From assembly GCF_000321225.1 (NCBI RefSeq), contig NW_004450583.1, positions 1,094,192 through 1,158,191 of the forward strand: a DNA stretch of 64,000 bases, written 5' to 3'. The position numbers and the translations under genes are program-made. Origin of the DNA: Odobenus rosmarus divergens. Taxonomy: Eukaryota; Chordata; Mammalia; Carnivora; Odobenidae. Shown here in pieces: positions 1 to 11,489 of this stretch. Positions within the stretch are counted from its first letter, which is position 1; each line of letters begins with the position of its first letter. The notes below the pieces were generated by a model. That model was given only the letters and a program-made list of their open reading frames with translations. It ran no database searches and had not been told where the DNA came from.

Positions 1-414
1 ATCAGCTGCTTTCCCTTACCCTTTCTTACTGATCCTCACATGAACGTAACGGTCTTCAGCTGAGGAAATAAACACAGAGAAGTTAAGATTCCCTAAGTAG
101 GGAGCTCTCAATTCACACTCAGGACGTAGGACTCATATTTCCTGCTGTTTACATTACATTTATGAAGCTGTAAATTGAGAACTTGTCAAACTGAATTCTG
201 TGTGTTCTAGATAAGCACACTATTTAAATAAATTCTGTGGCACTGTGTTTGGTAACCTTGTTTAGGTTTTTGTCTTTCAAGTTCTCTTATTGACATGTAT
301 GTAGCCTACCCCCCTCTCCCTAAGAATAAATACTGTATTCCTTTGTGGGATATACTTAATGGTATGCTTTGCAAATGGATTAACTCCTTAAACTTGAATT
401 TTTAGCAGATTTCT

Positions 415-786
415 TTTCAGCCACTTTTTAAAAAAATTTTATTTTATTATGTTATGTTAATCACCATACATTACATCATTAGTTTTTGCTGTCGTGTTCC
501 ATGATTCATTGTTTGCACATAACACCCATTGCTCCATTCAATACGTGCCCTCTTTAATACCCACCGCCAGGCTAACCCATCCCCCCACCCCCTCCCCTCT
601 AGAACCCTCAGTTTGTTTCTCAGAGTCTATAGTCTCTCATGGTTCGTCTCCCCCTCTGACTCCCCCCCCTTCATTTTTCCCTTCCAACTATCTTCTCTCT
701 CTCTCTCTCTTTTTTTTCAACATATAATGTATTATTTGTTTCAGAGGTACAGCTCTGTGATTCATCAGTCTTACACAATTCACAGC
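415..786 (-). mobile_element. 5'-truncated carnivore L1 3' end
   Basis: Read on the minus strand this is the 3' UTR end of a carnivore L1, ending in an ATGTATGGTGATTAACATAA-like motif and an A-rich tail (plus-strand T/A tract near 425-455). Flanking target-site duplications GAATTTTTAGCAGATTTCT (396-414) and GAATTTTGAGCAGATTTCT (787-805) differ at one base, which defines the insertion ends well. Only about 370 bp remain, so the copy is heavily 5'-truncated and cannot move. Confidence 0.8.
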
Positions 787-1328
787 GAATTTTGAGCAGA
801 TTTCTAATTAAAAAGCATTGAGCAAACCAATTTTGCTTATGTTTCAGAGTTAAAATGTTCAGTTAAGAGAGCAATTTCTAGTAAGTTTTAATTTACTTTG
901 GAGATTTTGCACTTTCCCCTGATATTAATAGTTTCAATCTTGTCTTTAGCATTATCAATTATAATAATATGAGGTAACTATTATTGATTAGAAAGTTTAA
1001 TATGCCCAATATTACACAGTTAGTGGTGGAGATGGGATTCAAACCTGAATCTGTCTTTTTAATTAAAGATTTTTCATAATTAGCTATAATATTCAGATAT
1101 TATATAACCAACAGCAACAGGAATCAATGGTGATTTGTATGATTAAAAAAATTAAGCACACCCTTTGCTTCAAAAAGTATTCCTATATTATACATGAAAC
1201 AAGTACTAATAATCCTCTAAAAAGCTATTAATCTTTTAATACTATCAGTAATTTGAAATCCTATGAAAATGTTCTACCAGATCTGAGATGGTAGTGATGA
1301 GAACTCCTTTTCATTAAAAATGACCTGC

Positions 1329-1569
1329 AGGGGCTCCTGGGTGGCTCAGTCGTTAAGTGTCTGCCTTTGGCTCAGGTCATGATCCCAGGGGTCTGCCTTT
1401 GGCTCACGTCATGATCCCAGGGTCCTGGGATCGAGCCCCGAGAGTCAAGAGTCTGAGAGTCGGACTCCCTGCTCTGCGGGAAGCCTGCTTCTCCCTCTCC
1501 CACTCCCCCTGCTTGTGTTCCCTCTCTCGCTGTCTCTCTCTCTGTCAAATAAATAAAATCTTAAAAAAA
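1329..1569 (+). mobile_element. Can-SINE with internal tandem duplication
   Basis: The copy has a full head, CT-rich body and AAATAAATAAAATC tail, and is bounded by AAAAATGACCTGC duplications (1316-1328 and 1570-1582). A 32-bp unit covering the B-box side of the tRNA-like region is present twice in tandem (1359-1390 and 1391-1422, one mismatch), so the element is longer than usual. Confidence 0.93.
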
Positions 1570-2207
1570 AAAAATGACCTGCCAATAATAGTCATTATTA
1601 GCTTTGAACCTCATATAAATAATAATAAAGGCAACCTTTTAAAAGAAATGAAATGTTCCGTTAGCCTACTTTTAAGAATAGGACCACAACATTTCATTAA
1701 ATTCAAATGGTATTTAAAAAACCTCAATTTCATAATGCTTGATAATCACAGGAAAAAGGAAGTGGGGGGAGGGTAATAGAGATCTGTGAACAGGAAGGGG
1801 GAGGTAAAAGGAGGTGATAAAAAAGAAAAAGGCTCAATTCTGTTTAGCTATTTCTGATTTCTAACCTCCAACCTCAGATACCTCATCTTTTCAGCTTTTT
1901 ACTGAGCTCTGAGCTGTGAATGAGAGTTTGTGAGAAACTTCTTGTTATGAACTGGATACTATATTAAGGTTTTTGTCTAGCTTTGTATGCACCTGTGAAG
2001 TGAGTAGTATAGACTATAATGCTTTTCAAACTACATCATGGCTCAATTTGGTTGTAGCACAACTGGTATTTTATAAAAGGAAAATAGAATAGAAAATACC
2101 AGTGCATTGAATATGGTAAGCATTAGCATTGCGTTGTGAAACATTGTTTGATTAGGTATAAGTATAGCATACTAGGTTGCAATTAAAAATGTATTTTTCA
2201 CAGTGAG

Positions 2208-2710
2208 TTTGGTTTTCTATACCAAAATTTAGTGGCTTAAAATAATAGCCATTTTATTAGAGTTCATGATTTCGTGGGTCAGGAATTTAGACATGGTTTG
2301 GCTGGTTGAGTCTTCTGCTCCATGTGGTATTGACTAGGATCACTTGGAGGTATTTAGCTGACAACAGGTCTGGTCTGGAGTGTTCAGATTGTCCTTACTT
2401 ACTTGTCTGATGCTTTGTTGAGGATAGCTGGAAAGCTTGGCTCAACCCTGTTCTCTTCCTCTCCATGTAGTTTGTGAATCTCTCCATGTGGTTTCTTCAG
2501 CCTCTTAGTTGGGCTTCTTATGTGGCAATTCAGGGCTCCAAGAGACCAAGCCAGGAGCTGGCAGTCCTCTTAAGGATAGCCTGGAATCTGTTACAGCATC
2601 ACTTCGTAAACCCTATTGGTCAGAGGAGTCATAGGCTAGCCCAAATTCAAGGGGAGGGGACATAGACTCTTGTCTCCAGGAAACTGAGGCCATTTTTTAA
2701 TCTGCTACAA
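2208..2710 (-). mobile_element. Ancient MaLR/ERVL-type LTR, antisense
   Basis: The segment starting AAATTTAGTGGCTTAAAATA and continuing through GTGGGTCAGGAATTTAG, TATTGGTCAGAGGAGTC and CAAATTCAAGGGGAGGGGA resembles the antisense of mammalian MLT-type solitary LTRs. It contains a 63-codon open frame at 2474-2665 that has no other coding support. The subfamily name is uncertain. Confidence 0.5.
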
Positions 2711-3889
2711 TTATGGTAAAATAATTTTGGAAAACATGACTGAATTATATTTCCAAGCTTTTATTTCTGTTATTGCCCCTTGAAAGATGATTACTTTTTA
2801 TAGTCCCCCCTTCCCCATTGGAAAATATGTCTAGTTTTGGTTTCAAAGTTCAGAATTTAACTTGAATATATTATTTTTCCATAAAATACTGAGTGTTTTT
2901 GGTTTTTGAAGAAATGATTTAAGATACAAAACTTTCTGTGAAGTCTTAAGTTTGCTATCTGACACTACCTAAAAAGTCTATTTGGCATGAGAAAGGAGCT
3001 GCCCTCTTATAAATGCCTAAAGATTACATTTGGATTTAATAACCCGCTTCACATACAGGCTGTCTGAGGCTGTTATGTTTTTGTTGAAAACAGAAAGAGT
3101 GAGAAATTTGCTTCTGTTCCCTACACACATTCCACCACTTTTCAGTAAAGAAAACAAAAACGTTGAATAAAAGAAAATGGAAAACCGTTCCAAAATTTAT
3201 AAAACAACCAAGTAGAAATGATTATTTCTTAGGACATTTTTCAGATAAAACTGCATATTCAATTTGAGACCATATTTATTTTTAGTCTTATAAAGAAAAT
3301 GGTAGAGACTAGGAGTTAAAAAAGGATGTACCTAAGGTCTATATAAGTAAATTTGTTTTGGAACCTTTTGTGAACATTTGTGATTTCAACTTCTGAGTCT
3401 TGAAAGATCTTGATAAGCAAGGCCTCAGTAAGGCCTAAATTAGATTCACATAGCTGAATGTCTAGGAGGGGGAATTTACTTAGCTTGATAGTAAACTTAG
3501 CCACTTGCTATTCATTGTGTACCCCTAAATTCTAGCAGAGTGGTTAAAACATGTTTTTTGTCAAAAATCACCCTTGTGATTTTGACGGAAATGAAATTGT
3601 GGTTGAAATTTTGAAAAATTAAGAGATCTAAGTAATTATTTTTGGTTTTAATTAAGAATCTTGGTTAAATTAAAGATTAAAATGGCAATTCATTGGCATT
3701 TTCATTCATTCATTAAATTTAATCTATTTAAGCATACATGGGAACAAAGGAAGTAATTTCTGAAAATATTTCATATGGTGTTGCATCGGGAAGCTCTCAT
3801 TGGATCACTGCATCTTATGGGGGACATCATAGTGTGGTGTTCTGAAATTTGGGTATTTATAAAAGTCTCAGACTTATAGCAGACTTTTG

Positions 3890-4290
3890 GGGTTATTCTA
3901 GTGACGCTGTATATGTACTGTAGTAATTAGCCCCAGTTCTGGAGTCAAACTACTAGAGTTTGGATTTCTGTTCTATAATGTGTGACTGGGCAAGTTATTT
4001 AACTCTGAGCTTTGGGGCACCTGGGTGGCTCAGTCGTTAAGCGTCTGCCTTCGGCTCAGGTCATGATCCCAGGGTCCTGGGATCGAGCCTGGCATTGGGC
4101 TCCCTGATCAGCGGGAAGCCTGCTTCTCCCTCTCCCAATCCTCTGCTTGTGTTCCCTCTCTCACTGTCTCTCTCTCTGTCAAATAAATAAGTAAAATCTT
4201 TAAAAAAACAAAACAAAACTCTGAGCTTCAATTTCTTCGTCTGTAAAATGGCAATAATAAAACATTTCATATTTGAGAGATAAAGTGGGA
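3890..4290 (+). mobile_element. MIR split by a SINE
   Basis: MIR-like core words flank the SINE at 4013-4216: CTGGAGTCAAACTACTAGAG, TGACTGGGCAAGTTATTTAA and, after the SINE, TTCTTCGTCTGTAAAATGG. The order fits the MIR consensus read forward. Confidence 0.55.
4013..4216 (+). mobile_element. Can-SINE
   Basis: The head GGCACCTGGGTGGCTCAG is complete and the AAATAAATAAGTAAAATC tail ends in A-rich sequence. Duplications AACTCTGAGCTT at 4001-4012 and 4217-4228 are identical, pointing to a fairly recent insertion into an old MIR. Confidence 0.93.
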
Positions 4291-4539
4291 TAGTACTTGA
4301 AAGATATATAGCATGGTGTCTGGGATATACTATGCAGTCAGTAAGTTTTACCTACTATTCCACTTATATACATACCTACGGCTGCTAGCAGTTGACTCCA
4401 AGAATGGTTCCTCTCTTGGGGTGCTGTTCAAATAAAACTGCATATTCAATTCTGGACATTTATTTGTAGTCTATCAATAGAAAACAGTAGGCACAACAAA
4501 GTAAGAAAAATTAGAAGAAAAAAATGTGTTTGGCAAGTC

Positions 4540-5350
4540 TGTATCTCCAACTGTAACCTCTCCCAGAGCTCCAGTCTTCTGAGCTTCTCTTGTGCCTTCT
4601 CCATTTTAATAAACAGCACCATTTACCCAGTTTAGGCCAGATTTACCCAATATATTCCAAAATCTAGGAGTTGCTCTTGATTCCTTCCTTTTCCTTAATC
4701 TCTCATATGTAGTCCTACAACAGGTTCTTTCTGTCTCTAAAATGTCCGTCTTCTTCTATGTCCACCCCTATTATTTGTCAGCTCTATTACTATAATAGGC
4801 TTCTAATTTGGTCTCTCTCTTTCATGCTCCTGTAGTCCATCCTCTACACAATAACCTAGGGTGATCTTTGAAAACAAAATTAGATCATGTTATTTGTCTG
4901 TTTAAAACGTTAAAACAGTGGCTTCCTGTCATGCTTATAAGAAAATCAAAACTTCGTAGGCTCATAAAAGCTAACATGATCTACTTCTTGCTCTGACCAC
5001 AACATTTTTTCTCTTCCTTGCCTTTTTTCACATTGCTCTTTTAGCCATCGTTTTAGTGCTATCAGTAATGACCTTCCTCCACCTGGCTTTTCCTTGTCAT
5101 TCAGTTCTCTCCTGCTGGAAGCCTTCCCTGACTATCTGAAAGACCTGTTCTCTACATTGATCTGCTGGTTTTAATTCTGTGCATAACACTTAGGATCATT
5201 TGATGTTCTTACTGTTGGATTATTCATCCATATCCCTTCACTAGAATGTAAGGGCAGTTCATGTTCGTGATTGTAGCTGAATCTCTAGTGTCTTGAGCCG
5301 TCGAGTAGCTGCTCAATAAATATTTGTTGAGTTAATGAGTGAATAATTCC
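4540..5350 (+). mobile_element. L2 LINE 3' region
   Basis: The stretch resembles the L2 3' end, including CTGGAAGCCTTCCCTGACTA and the closing block GCTCAATAAATATTTGTTGA. It is diverged, as expected of L2, and no reading frame survives. Confidence 0.6.
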
Positions 5351-5497
5351 TAAAAAAGCTTGTTTGTAAGTACCATAGACCAGATCTGTAGTGAAATAAA
5401 AATAAGAAAAATCTATTGTATAGAAATTATACTTCGAAAGATTCTGGTAATACTTTGGGAAGAGCTGTTCTTTATTTTGTGATGTCCTTCAAACATT

Positions 5498-5679
5498 CTT
5501 TTAAAAATATTTTATTTATTTGTTTATTTATTAGAGAGGCAAAGAGAGAGCGAGCGGGGAGAGGCGCAGGGACAAGCCGACTCCATGCTGAGTGTGGAGC
5601 CCGACCTGGGGCTCGATCTCATGACTTGAGCTGAAATCAAGAGTCGGACACTTAATCAACTAAGCCACCCAGGAGCCCC
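5498..5679 (-). mobile_element. Older Can-SINE, antisense
   Basis: The antisense head AAGCCACCCAGGAGCCCC and a body with GAAATCAAGAGTCGGACAC mark an older SINEC subfamily. Duplications TCCTTCAAACATT (5485-5497) and TCCTTCATACATT (5680-5692) differ at one base. Confidence 0.9.
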
Positions 5680-6899
5680 TCCTTCATACATTGTTATGTT
5701 AAAATGCCCTTTCTTCATGAAATGGTAGCGGTATTCAATTGTATAATTTAAAAATGTATTCTTGGCAGCATAAATATTTGGGTAGCACTGTTATCCTATA
5801 CTTCAGACTAGAGGTTTTCTTTGAGATTCAGAGATCTGTAGTTCACTGGAAATAAAGAAGCACTGTGTAGGTGTTCCGGGGAGGGAGTTTTGCTAAGAAT
5901 TTTTACTAAATAAAGTTCAGTCAGTCAAATGTTATATTCTTCAGATTCTCCTGGGAAACAAATGGTCAGGTTCCATTTAAAGATTATATTGTTTGAATAT
6001 GTAATGTTTAAGTGAAATGTGACATAAGAATCTACAGCTAATAATTAAAAGAAAATAAAATAGTAGACCTTTTATATGTAATGTCTTTGGGGAAGAGTTA
6101 ATACATTTAGCAGTGTTTCTTGGAATAATCTTGTCCGTAATGAAGGCTAACTAAAATTGTATTAACATTGATCAACTCTTTAAAGAAACGCGAGTTGTAT
6201 TGAGACACAAGTGAACGTTTTTCTTTCGTTGGCCAATAAAAACTGAAATTTTAGGGCTTAAGATGTCACCTGTAACAAACTCCCTTGTGTTTCAGGTAAG
6301 AAAACTGATGGCAAAAGGTTATAATGTTCTTTGTTAGGTCTGGGATTAGAATTCCTATCTCCTTTTTCCCAGGTTCCTGAACCTTATGCTATGGCACACT
6401 GCTTATTTTTAGGGAGACAAGAAATTTCTCTTTTTGGAGTAGGATATAAATGGTTTTAGAAGTATTATTTTATTAGCATCTTAATTTATAGGAAATGAAG
6501 AGATGTATTTTTAAGTAATATGCAGGGAAGGCATTCCATTCAGTGTTGTGACAGGTGGCCTCTTAAGGGCTATGCAGAGCTCTAAAAGTGGTATTTATGC
6601 TTTTAATTTTTGTCAAGTTAAGATTTAAAATTAACCAAGAAAATCATAAAGACATTTTATTTTTGTTATTCCTGTTTTAAACAGTTTTTATACATGAAAA
6701 GATGAGATGTGTAAAATAAGCCCAGTTCCTCCAAAAATAAAGTGTAGTTTTGATGGGTTGTGATTTAAAAAATACATTTTAAAAAACAGAAGGAATAACT
6801 TTTGTATTTTTAAAATATTTCAGAAATATAATTAAAATTTAATAATATGAAAATTTTACATTAATAAAACCAATATATAGTAGAAAGTTTGTAAGGTAG

Positions 6900-7410
6900 A
6901 TCAATATGAAAAAGAAAAGTAAAAATTACACATAATCCCACTTTCCAGAGAAACCCATAATGACATATTGGTATATTTCTTTCCCATCTTTTTTCTTTGC
7001 ATAATGGCATGTATGTATTTTTTTTAACCAGTCAAGATCATACTCTACATTCCTTTTGTTTGTTTATTTTGCTTTTTCATTTAACATATCATGAGTATTT
7101 TCCTACATCCTTAAAAGGTCTATGAAAACATTTTGTAATAGCTCCAAAACATTCTTTTGCAATTTATTTAACCATTACCCTATTTTGGTTATTTAGAATA
7201 TCATAAATTTTTTTCTATTATTAATGCTGAAATGAATAAATGGGTGTACAAATTTTTGTTTACATTGTTCTATTTTATTTATGATAGTTGCCTAAAAAAG
7301 GAATTGGTGGCACATACTGCCAAAAAGCTTTCTAGAAATGTATTAATTTATACTCCCACTAACAATGTATGAAAGTGCTTGTTTTATTGCACCCTTAACT
7401 GCAACCTGGT
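6900..7410 (-). mobile_element. Old LINE fragment, antisense
   Basis: AT-rich sequence with phrases typical of old L1 3' regions read in reverse, such as AATGCTGAAATGAATAAATG and ACTCCCACTAACAATGTATG. It is strongly diverged and the boundaries are approximate. Confidence 0.4.
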
Positions 7411-7755
7411 TGTGTTTGAAGAGAACTTTGCTATCATTTTTGGGCTTGAAGCATTTGTTGAAAAATGTAGTAGGGTGGGTCTACGTATTTATTTAGGCCA
7501 CCCGCAGGCACTTAGCTGTTGGGGGTTAGTTATCTATTTGCTTTTATAGTGGCTGACCAACTAAACTGTTAAATAAAATACAATATTTACTTATCTACCC
7601 AAGAGCAAACTGTTCTGACCCACTTATCTTGATGCACCGATTTAAGCTATAAGGAGGTAATGAAAGTTAGAAATTTCAGTTGGCTGCTTTTTCTCTGAAG
7701 TGAAAAGATTACATTTGAAATAAGTTACTTAAAAAAATTGATAAAAAAAGTTTAA

Positions 7756-8131
7756 GTAGGGTGCCTGGGTGGCTCAGTCGGTTAAGCGTCTGCCTTCTGC
7801 TCAGATCATGATCCTGGGGTCCTGGGATGGAGCTCCGCATCGGGCTCCCTGCTCAACAGGGAGTCCGCTTCTCCCTCTCCCACTCCCCCTGCTTGTGTTC
7901 CTGCTCTCGCTGTGTCTCTCTCTGTCAAATAAGTGGCTCAGTCGTTAAGCGTCTGCCTTCCGCTCAGGTGATGATCCCCGGGTCCTAGGATTGAGCCCCG
8001 CATCAGGCTCCCTGCTTCGTGGGAAGCCTGCTTCTCCCTCTCCCACTCCCCCTGCTTGTGTTCCCTCTCTCGCTGTATCTCTCTCTGTCAAATAAATAAA
8101 TAAAATCTTTAAAAAAAATAAATAAAATCTT
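7756..8131 (+). mobile_element. Two nested Can-SINEs
   Basis: A first SINE (7756 to about 7931) is interrupted in its AAATAA tail by a second copy that begins at GTGGCTCAGTCG (7932), lacking the first dozen bases of the head. The outer tail (AAATAAAATCTT) reappears at 8117-8131. The pair is bounded by one set of duplications, AAAAAAAGTTTAA (7743-7755 and 8132-8144), which supports nesting rather than two independent sites. Confidence 0.9.
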
Positions 8132-8159
8132 AAAAAAAGTTTAATAGTACTCATTAGCC

Positions 8160-8179
8160 CTGTGTGTGTGTGTGTGTGT
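8160..8179. repeat. (TG)n microsatellite
   Basis: An uninterrupted TG run of about ten units, directly followed by a purine-rich GGGA/GGAAGGA tract to about 8290. Confidence 0.95.
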
Positions 8180-8750
8180 ATTTGCATGTGAGAGGGAGGG
8201 AAGGAAGGAGGGAGAGATGGGAAAAACTGGGTAGAAGAGAGGGTAGGGGAAGATTAGAAAAAGAATAAAAGGCCTAGGAGAGAAAGAATAAAGATCTGCT
8301 TTTGCATGGAAAAACATGTCTTTACACTTGTCGCTACCTGATTGACTCTGAAAGGACAATCACACATGAGCCCTATTTGCTGAAATAACATTTTTATGTG
8401 TATATCTGCTGAAATGAACTCTGGTACCTAAATAAATTTTAAAAGAATAAACTTTTTGAAAGTTGCATTGACTGATTATGAGTAAAAAACGTTTAAAGTT
8501 TAGATTATTAGATGAAGAGGATGTGATATGGCTTTATTTTGATTAAAGATTTGAATATTGCAGACTCTTTAATGACACAGAATTCATTATATTTGTTAAA
8601 AAATAAAATTTCAAGTCTAGCTGTTTTGGTACCAAAATTAACTTAAAAAAAACTTTACTGTTAAAAATCAAAAGTGGGAATCACTGAAGTATTTTAGGCA
8701 TGAGGAAAAGTGCATTTTATTTTTCATAGGGCCAAATTCATGTTCATTTC

Positions 8751-8916
8751 TTTTTCTTTTTTTTTTTAGATTTTATTTATTTGAGAGAGAGCAGGAGCAG
8801 GGAGGAGAGGGAGTAGCAGGCCCCCTGGCCCAACATGGGGCTCTATCCCAGACCCCTGGGATCATGACCTGAGTTGAAGGCAGAAGCTTAATCGACTGAG
8901 CCACCCCAGGCACCCC
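8751..8916 (-). mobile_element. Can-SINE, antisense
   Basis: Poly-T, TTTATTTATTTGAGAGAG and the antisense head GAGCCACCCCAGGCACCCC occur in the expected order. Identical duplications TCATGTTCATTTC (8738-8750 and 8917-8929) give exact ends. The body is slightly shortened. Confidence 0.93.
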
Positions 8917-8994
8917 TCATGTTCATTTCATATCATGCTTCCCAGACATGTAATTTTAACCCGTGTGATTATAACAAAGTAGTACTTACCTCAT

Positions 8995-9180
8995 GTGCCA
9001 AGGGCCCCAATAGACACTTTACTAGAATTTTTAATTTTCACAATGCCCTGAAAAGCATGTAATGGGTAAACTGAGGGACAGATAGGTTAAGACCAGCCCA
9101 AGGTCATGCAGCTAGTAGGGAGTCAAGCAGAGGTTCCAAATACTGTCTGTCTTGCTACCTTTACAACCTTGCTACTTAAC
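8995..9180 (+). mobile_element. MIR
   Basis: The MIR core is clear: GGTAAACTGAGGGACAGATA, GGTTAAGACCAGCCCAAGGT and CATGCAGCTAGTAGGGAGTC in consensus order. Confidence 0.75.
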
Positions 9181-9835
9181 ATGGCCCATGGGACCAGAAG
9201 CAATTGATTAGATCTGGGTGCATAAAGAACTGGCAAAATCTTGGCCACAGAGACCAACCCTTATTTTAACAAGATTCTCTCAAATGATGATGTATGCATA
9301 ATAAAGTAGCACCATACTACATTGCATATTAAAAATTACATTGAGGTTTTGAAATCCTTTCTAAGGATTATTCCTGATTTGACTTTAGTTCATGTGGGCT
9401 GTCAACATTTTCCACAAGAGGAGGAGGGAAACTGTTGAATTGTTCATGTCTCCTCCACTTCAGATTGCTATTCTGCAGCTTCTTTGATTCAGATCTTTTT
9501 TAATCCAGAGGAACAACTGATTTGTCTGCTTGTGGGCATTTGGTCAAACTCTCGCTCAGCCAAGCATAGTTAGGTTTTTAACAGTCTTTCGTCCTGGACT
9601 AAACGCACCAGATATATAGTCCATGAGTTCGTTCTGGATAGTCATTTACCAAATTAAAGAGAACAATGCTAAAAAAAAGCATTTTTGAATGAAACTGGAA
9701 GTCTCGAAATATTTGGTGTTTTAGATGGTTAGCAAGGAACCACAGATCTGTATAAACTGGTCTCCCTGCTGATTTCACTTTGCGAACATAATTATTCTGT
9801 CAGAGGGGCAATGATAGGTAAGAAAAGAAGGAAGT

Positions 9836-10100
9836 CTAACTTGGACAGTAGAACAGCAATGTCCAGTAGAAATGTAATGCAAGACGCATATGTTTTAAAT
9901 TTTCTTGTAGCCACATTAAAATAGTAAGAAGAAACAGTTTAAATTAATCTCAATATGTTTTATTTAACCCAGTGTAGCAAAGTATTATTACAACATGTAA
10001 TCAATATAAAAATTATTACTGAAATAATATTTTTTTTGTACTAAGTCTTGAAAAATTTGGTATTTTATAATTGCAGTGTCTCAACTTGGGTGCTAAATTT
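9836..10100 (+). mobile_element. Probable old DNA-transposon fragment
   Basis: The block CAGCAATGTCCAGTAGAAAT, TTTTCTTGTAGCCACATTAA and ACATGTAATCAATATAAAAA resembles a common mammalian MER-type non-autonomous DNA transposon. The expected inverted right end is not clear, so family and boundaries are uncertain. Confidence 0.4.
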
Positions 10101-10619
10101 TCAACAGTTAAAAAGTGAGATATAGTTCAATGAAAACAAAATTGTGTTTGATGGAAAATATTTTACATTGCTTTGTTTTAAAATTTAATAAAATAAAAAA
10201 TTCAGTTATTTCGATCACATTGGGCACATTTCAGTATCATATGTTGGACTGTGTTTCTAGTGTAACTGATTTCAGACCTATGGAATCGATCACACCCTAT
10301 ATGGTTAGTAAGTGAATGCCACTGGAGGCTGTAGTGTGTTAATATAAATATTACTTTACTGAGAATAAAGAGGGAATAAAGAAAAGCTGTTTAGGTCATA
10401 AAGCTTATAATGATTTTTCTCCCTCCGATCATTACCGCAGTTGAAATTTACCTGTCTTATTAGTGGTTGAGAATCAGTTTCTTAACCCTTTAGCCCCACT
10501 AAACTGTAAGGTTAAGGCCAGGAGTTAGGGTCCTTCCATTCCCCCCCCCCATGGCATTAGATGCTTGCTTCAGAGCTTTGCATACTTTTCAGAAAAGTGT
10601 GGTAAGCAGTATGAGTGGG

Positions 10620-10800
10620 CTAATTTGACTTTAAAACTTTGTATGTGTACCTGGATCACCCGGTACTCGCTAAAAATACCAGTATCTGGGCCCCACCTTT
10701 CTAGATTCTGATGCACGAAGTTTAGTGGGCTCTGGACACTTCCATATTAAGCCGTTCTAAGTGTTTCTGAAGTCTAAGAACGTCTGGAGACCACCGGACT
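10620..10800 (+). mobile_element. MER5A-like hAT-Charlie fragment
   Basis: The words ACCTGGATCACCCGGTAC, GGGCCCCACCTTTCTAGATT and GGAGACCACCGG follow the order of the MER5 family of hAT-Charlie elements, with heavy divergence. Confidence 0.5.
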
Positions 10801-11050
10801 CAGCAACTGATTCTTAAAGGCTGCGAGTTCAAATTTAACACAACCTGCTAATGTTGCCACGCATTCGATTTTCCCCGGGCTGTTTTTCCAGGAGGTTGCT
10901 GCTTTTCTTCTGCAGATGGGTTTTCCAGGCTGTTAAACCCCATCCCCTCAGACTGCCCTGACAGCGTCCCTGTCCGAAGTCCTGTTAAAGCGACCTGAGC
11001 TTGCAGAGGTAGACCGTCGCCATGTGACTGACAGACCGGTTGCCAGTTGG

Positions 11051-11062
11051 GGCGGCCATTTT
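11051..11062 (-). promoter_or_regulatory. YY1-like site
   Basis: GGCGGCCATTTT is the reverse of an AAAATGGCCGCC-type YY1 motif. A second YY1-like word in the other orientation lies 66 bases further on (11128-11138). Binding is inferred only. Confidence 0.4.
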
Positions 11063-11279
11063 TGAGGCGGGCACCCAACCTCATGCCCCATAAGCCGGGA
11101 ATAGGGGGAACCTTGTTACTAAGACTCAAGATGGCCACCGCGCCCGCTAGCCACTGCGCTAGCCAGCGCGCCAGGCAGCGGACACTAGACACGCGGGCGC
11201 GGTTCGCCTCGGCCGGAGGCGCGCCGGGCTCATCTCCGGCCGCCGGCCGTGGGCGGAGCGCCCGCCCCCTCCCGGCGCG

Positions 11280-11289
11280 ACCAATCAGC
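11280..11289 (+). promoter_or_regulatory. CCAAT box (NF-Y-type)
   Basis: GACCAATCAG sits inside the CpG island about 190 bases before the exon 1S start codon, a plausible NF-Y position relative to a start site near 11340-11400. Confidence 0.55.
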
Positions 11290-11475
11290 GCGTGGGGCCG
11301 GCTCGGCGGGGGCCGCCGGCGTTCGGGGTGTGTGAGGACGCGCTCCCGGTCGCCGAGTGCCTGAGCAGAGGAGCGGTTGCCGTGGTACCTGCTGCTGCTC
11401 TTGCCGCTGCTGCTGCCGGTGCGGACGCAGAACATCTGAGGCGAGCGCTGGTGCGTGGGGCTGGAAAGTGAAGCC

Positions 11476-11489
11476 ATGACGTCCATCAG
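11476..11489 (+). CDS. ADK: Adenosine kinase, short isoform, coding part of exon 1S
   Basis: ADK phosphorylates adenosine to AMP with ATP and is the main control on adenosine levels; the short isoform is cytosolic. Fourteen coding bases give Met-Thr-Ser-Ile plus two bases of codon 5, followed by a GTAATG donor at 11490. The start is chosen because this short N terminus matches the short-isoform start known in mammals, a G lies at -3, and no ATG precedes it in the CpG-rich leader. Codon 5 is completed by the first base of exon 2 (AG plus T, Ser). The 5' UTR fills the GC-rich sequence immediately upstream. The long isoform uses a different first exon, which is not in this window as far as I can see. 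Confidence 0.88.

Larger units (their letters stand above)
1..11029. other. Upstream flank of ADK exon 1S, probably ADK long-isoform intron 1
   Basis: No exon with a convincing reading frame was found here on either strand. Open frames are short and coincide with SINE, L1 or AT-rich sequence. Recognisable content is listed separately (L1 end, SINEs, L2, MIR, MER5-like, MLT-like). Stretches where I see nothing identifiable include 806-1315, 1583-2207, 2711-3890, 5693-6900, 7420-7742, 8145-8737 and 9181-9830. That this is intron 1 of the ADK long transcript is inferred, because that isoform's first exon is missing between exon 1S and exon 2. If exon 1S instead shares its promoter with the divergent AP3M1 gene, as one ADK promoter does in mammals, this would be AP3M1 intron 1. 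No AP3M1 coding exon is visible. Confidence 0.5.

Noticed and set aside
1357..1776. 139-codon plus-strand open frame
   Set aside because: Its first half is SINE sequence kept open by the 32-bp tandem duplication, and the rest is AT-rich flank.
11047..11364. 105-codon plus-strand open frame upstream of exon 1S
   Set aside because: Arg/Ala/Pro-rich translation typical of a CpG island, with no similarity to the ADK long-isoform N terminus.
10848..11486. 212-codon minus-strand open frame across the CpG island
   Set aside because: GC-rich DNA has few stop codons. The translation is compositionally biased, shows no recognisable domain and overlaps the ADK promoter and exon 1S antisense.
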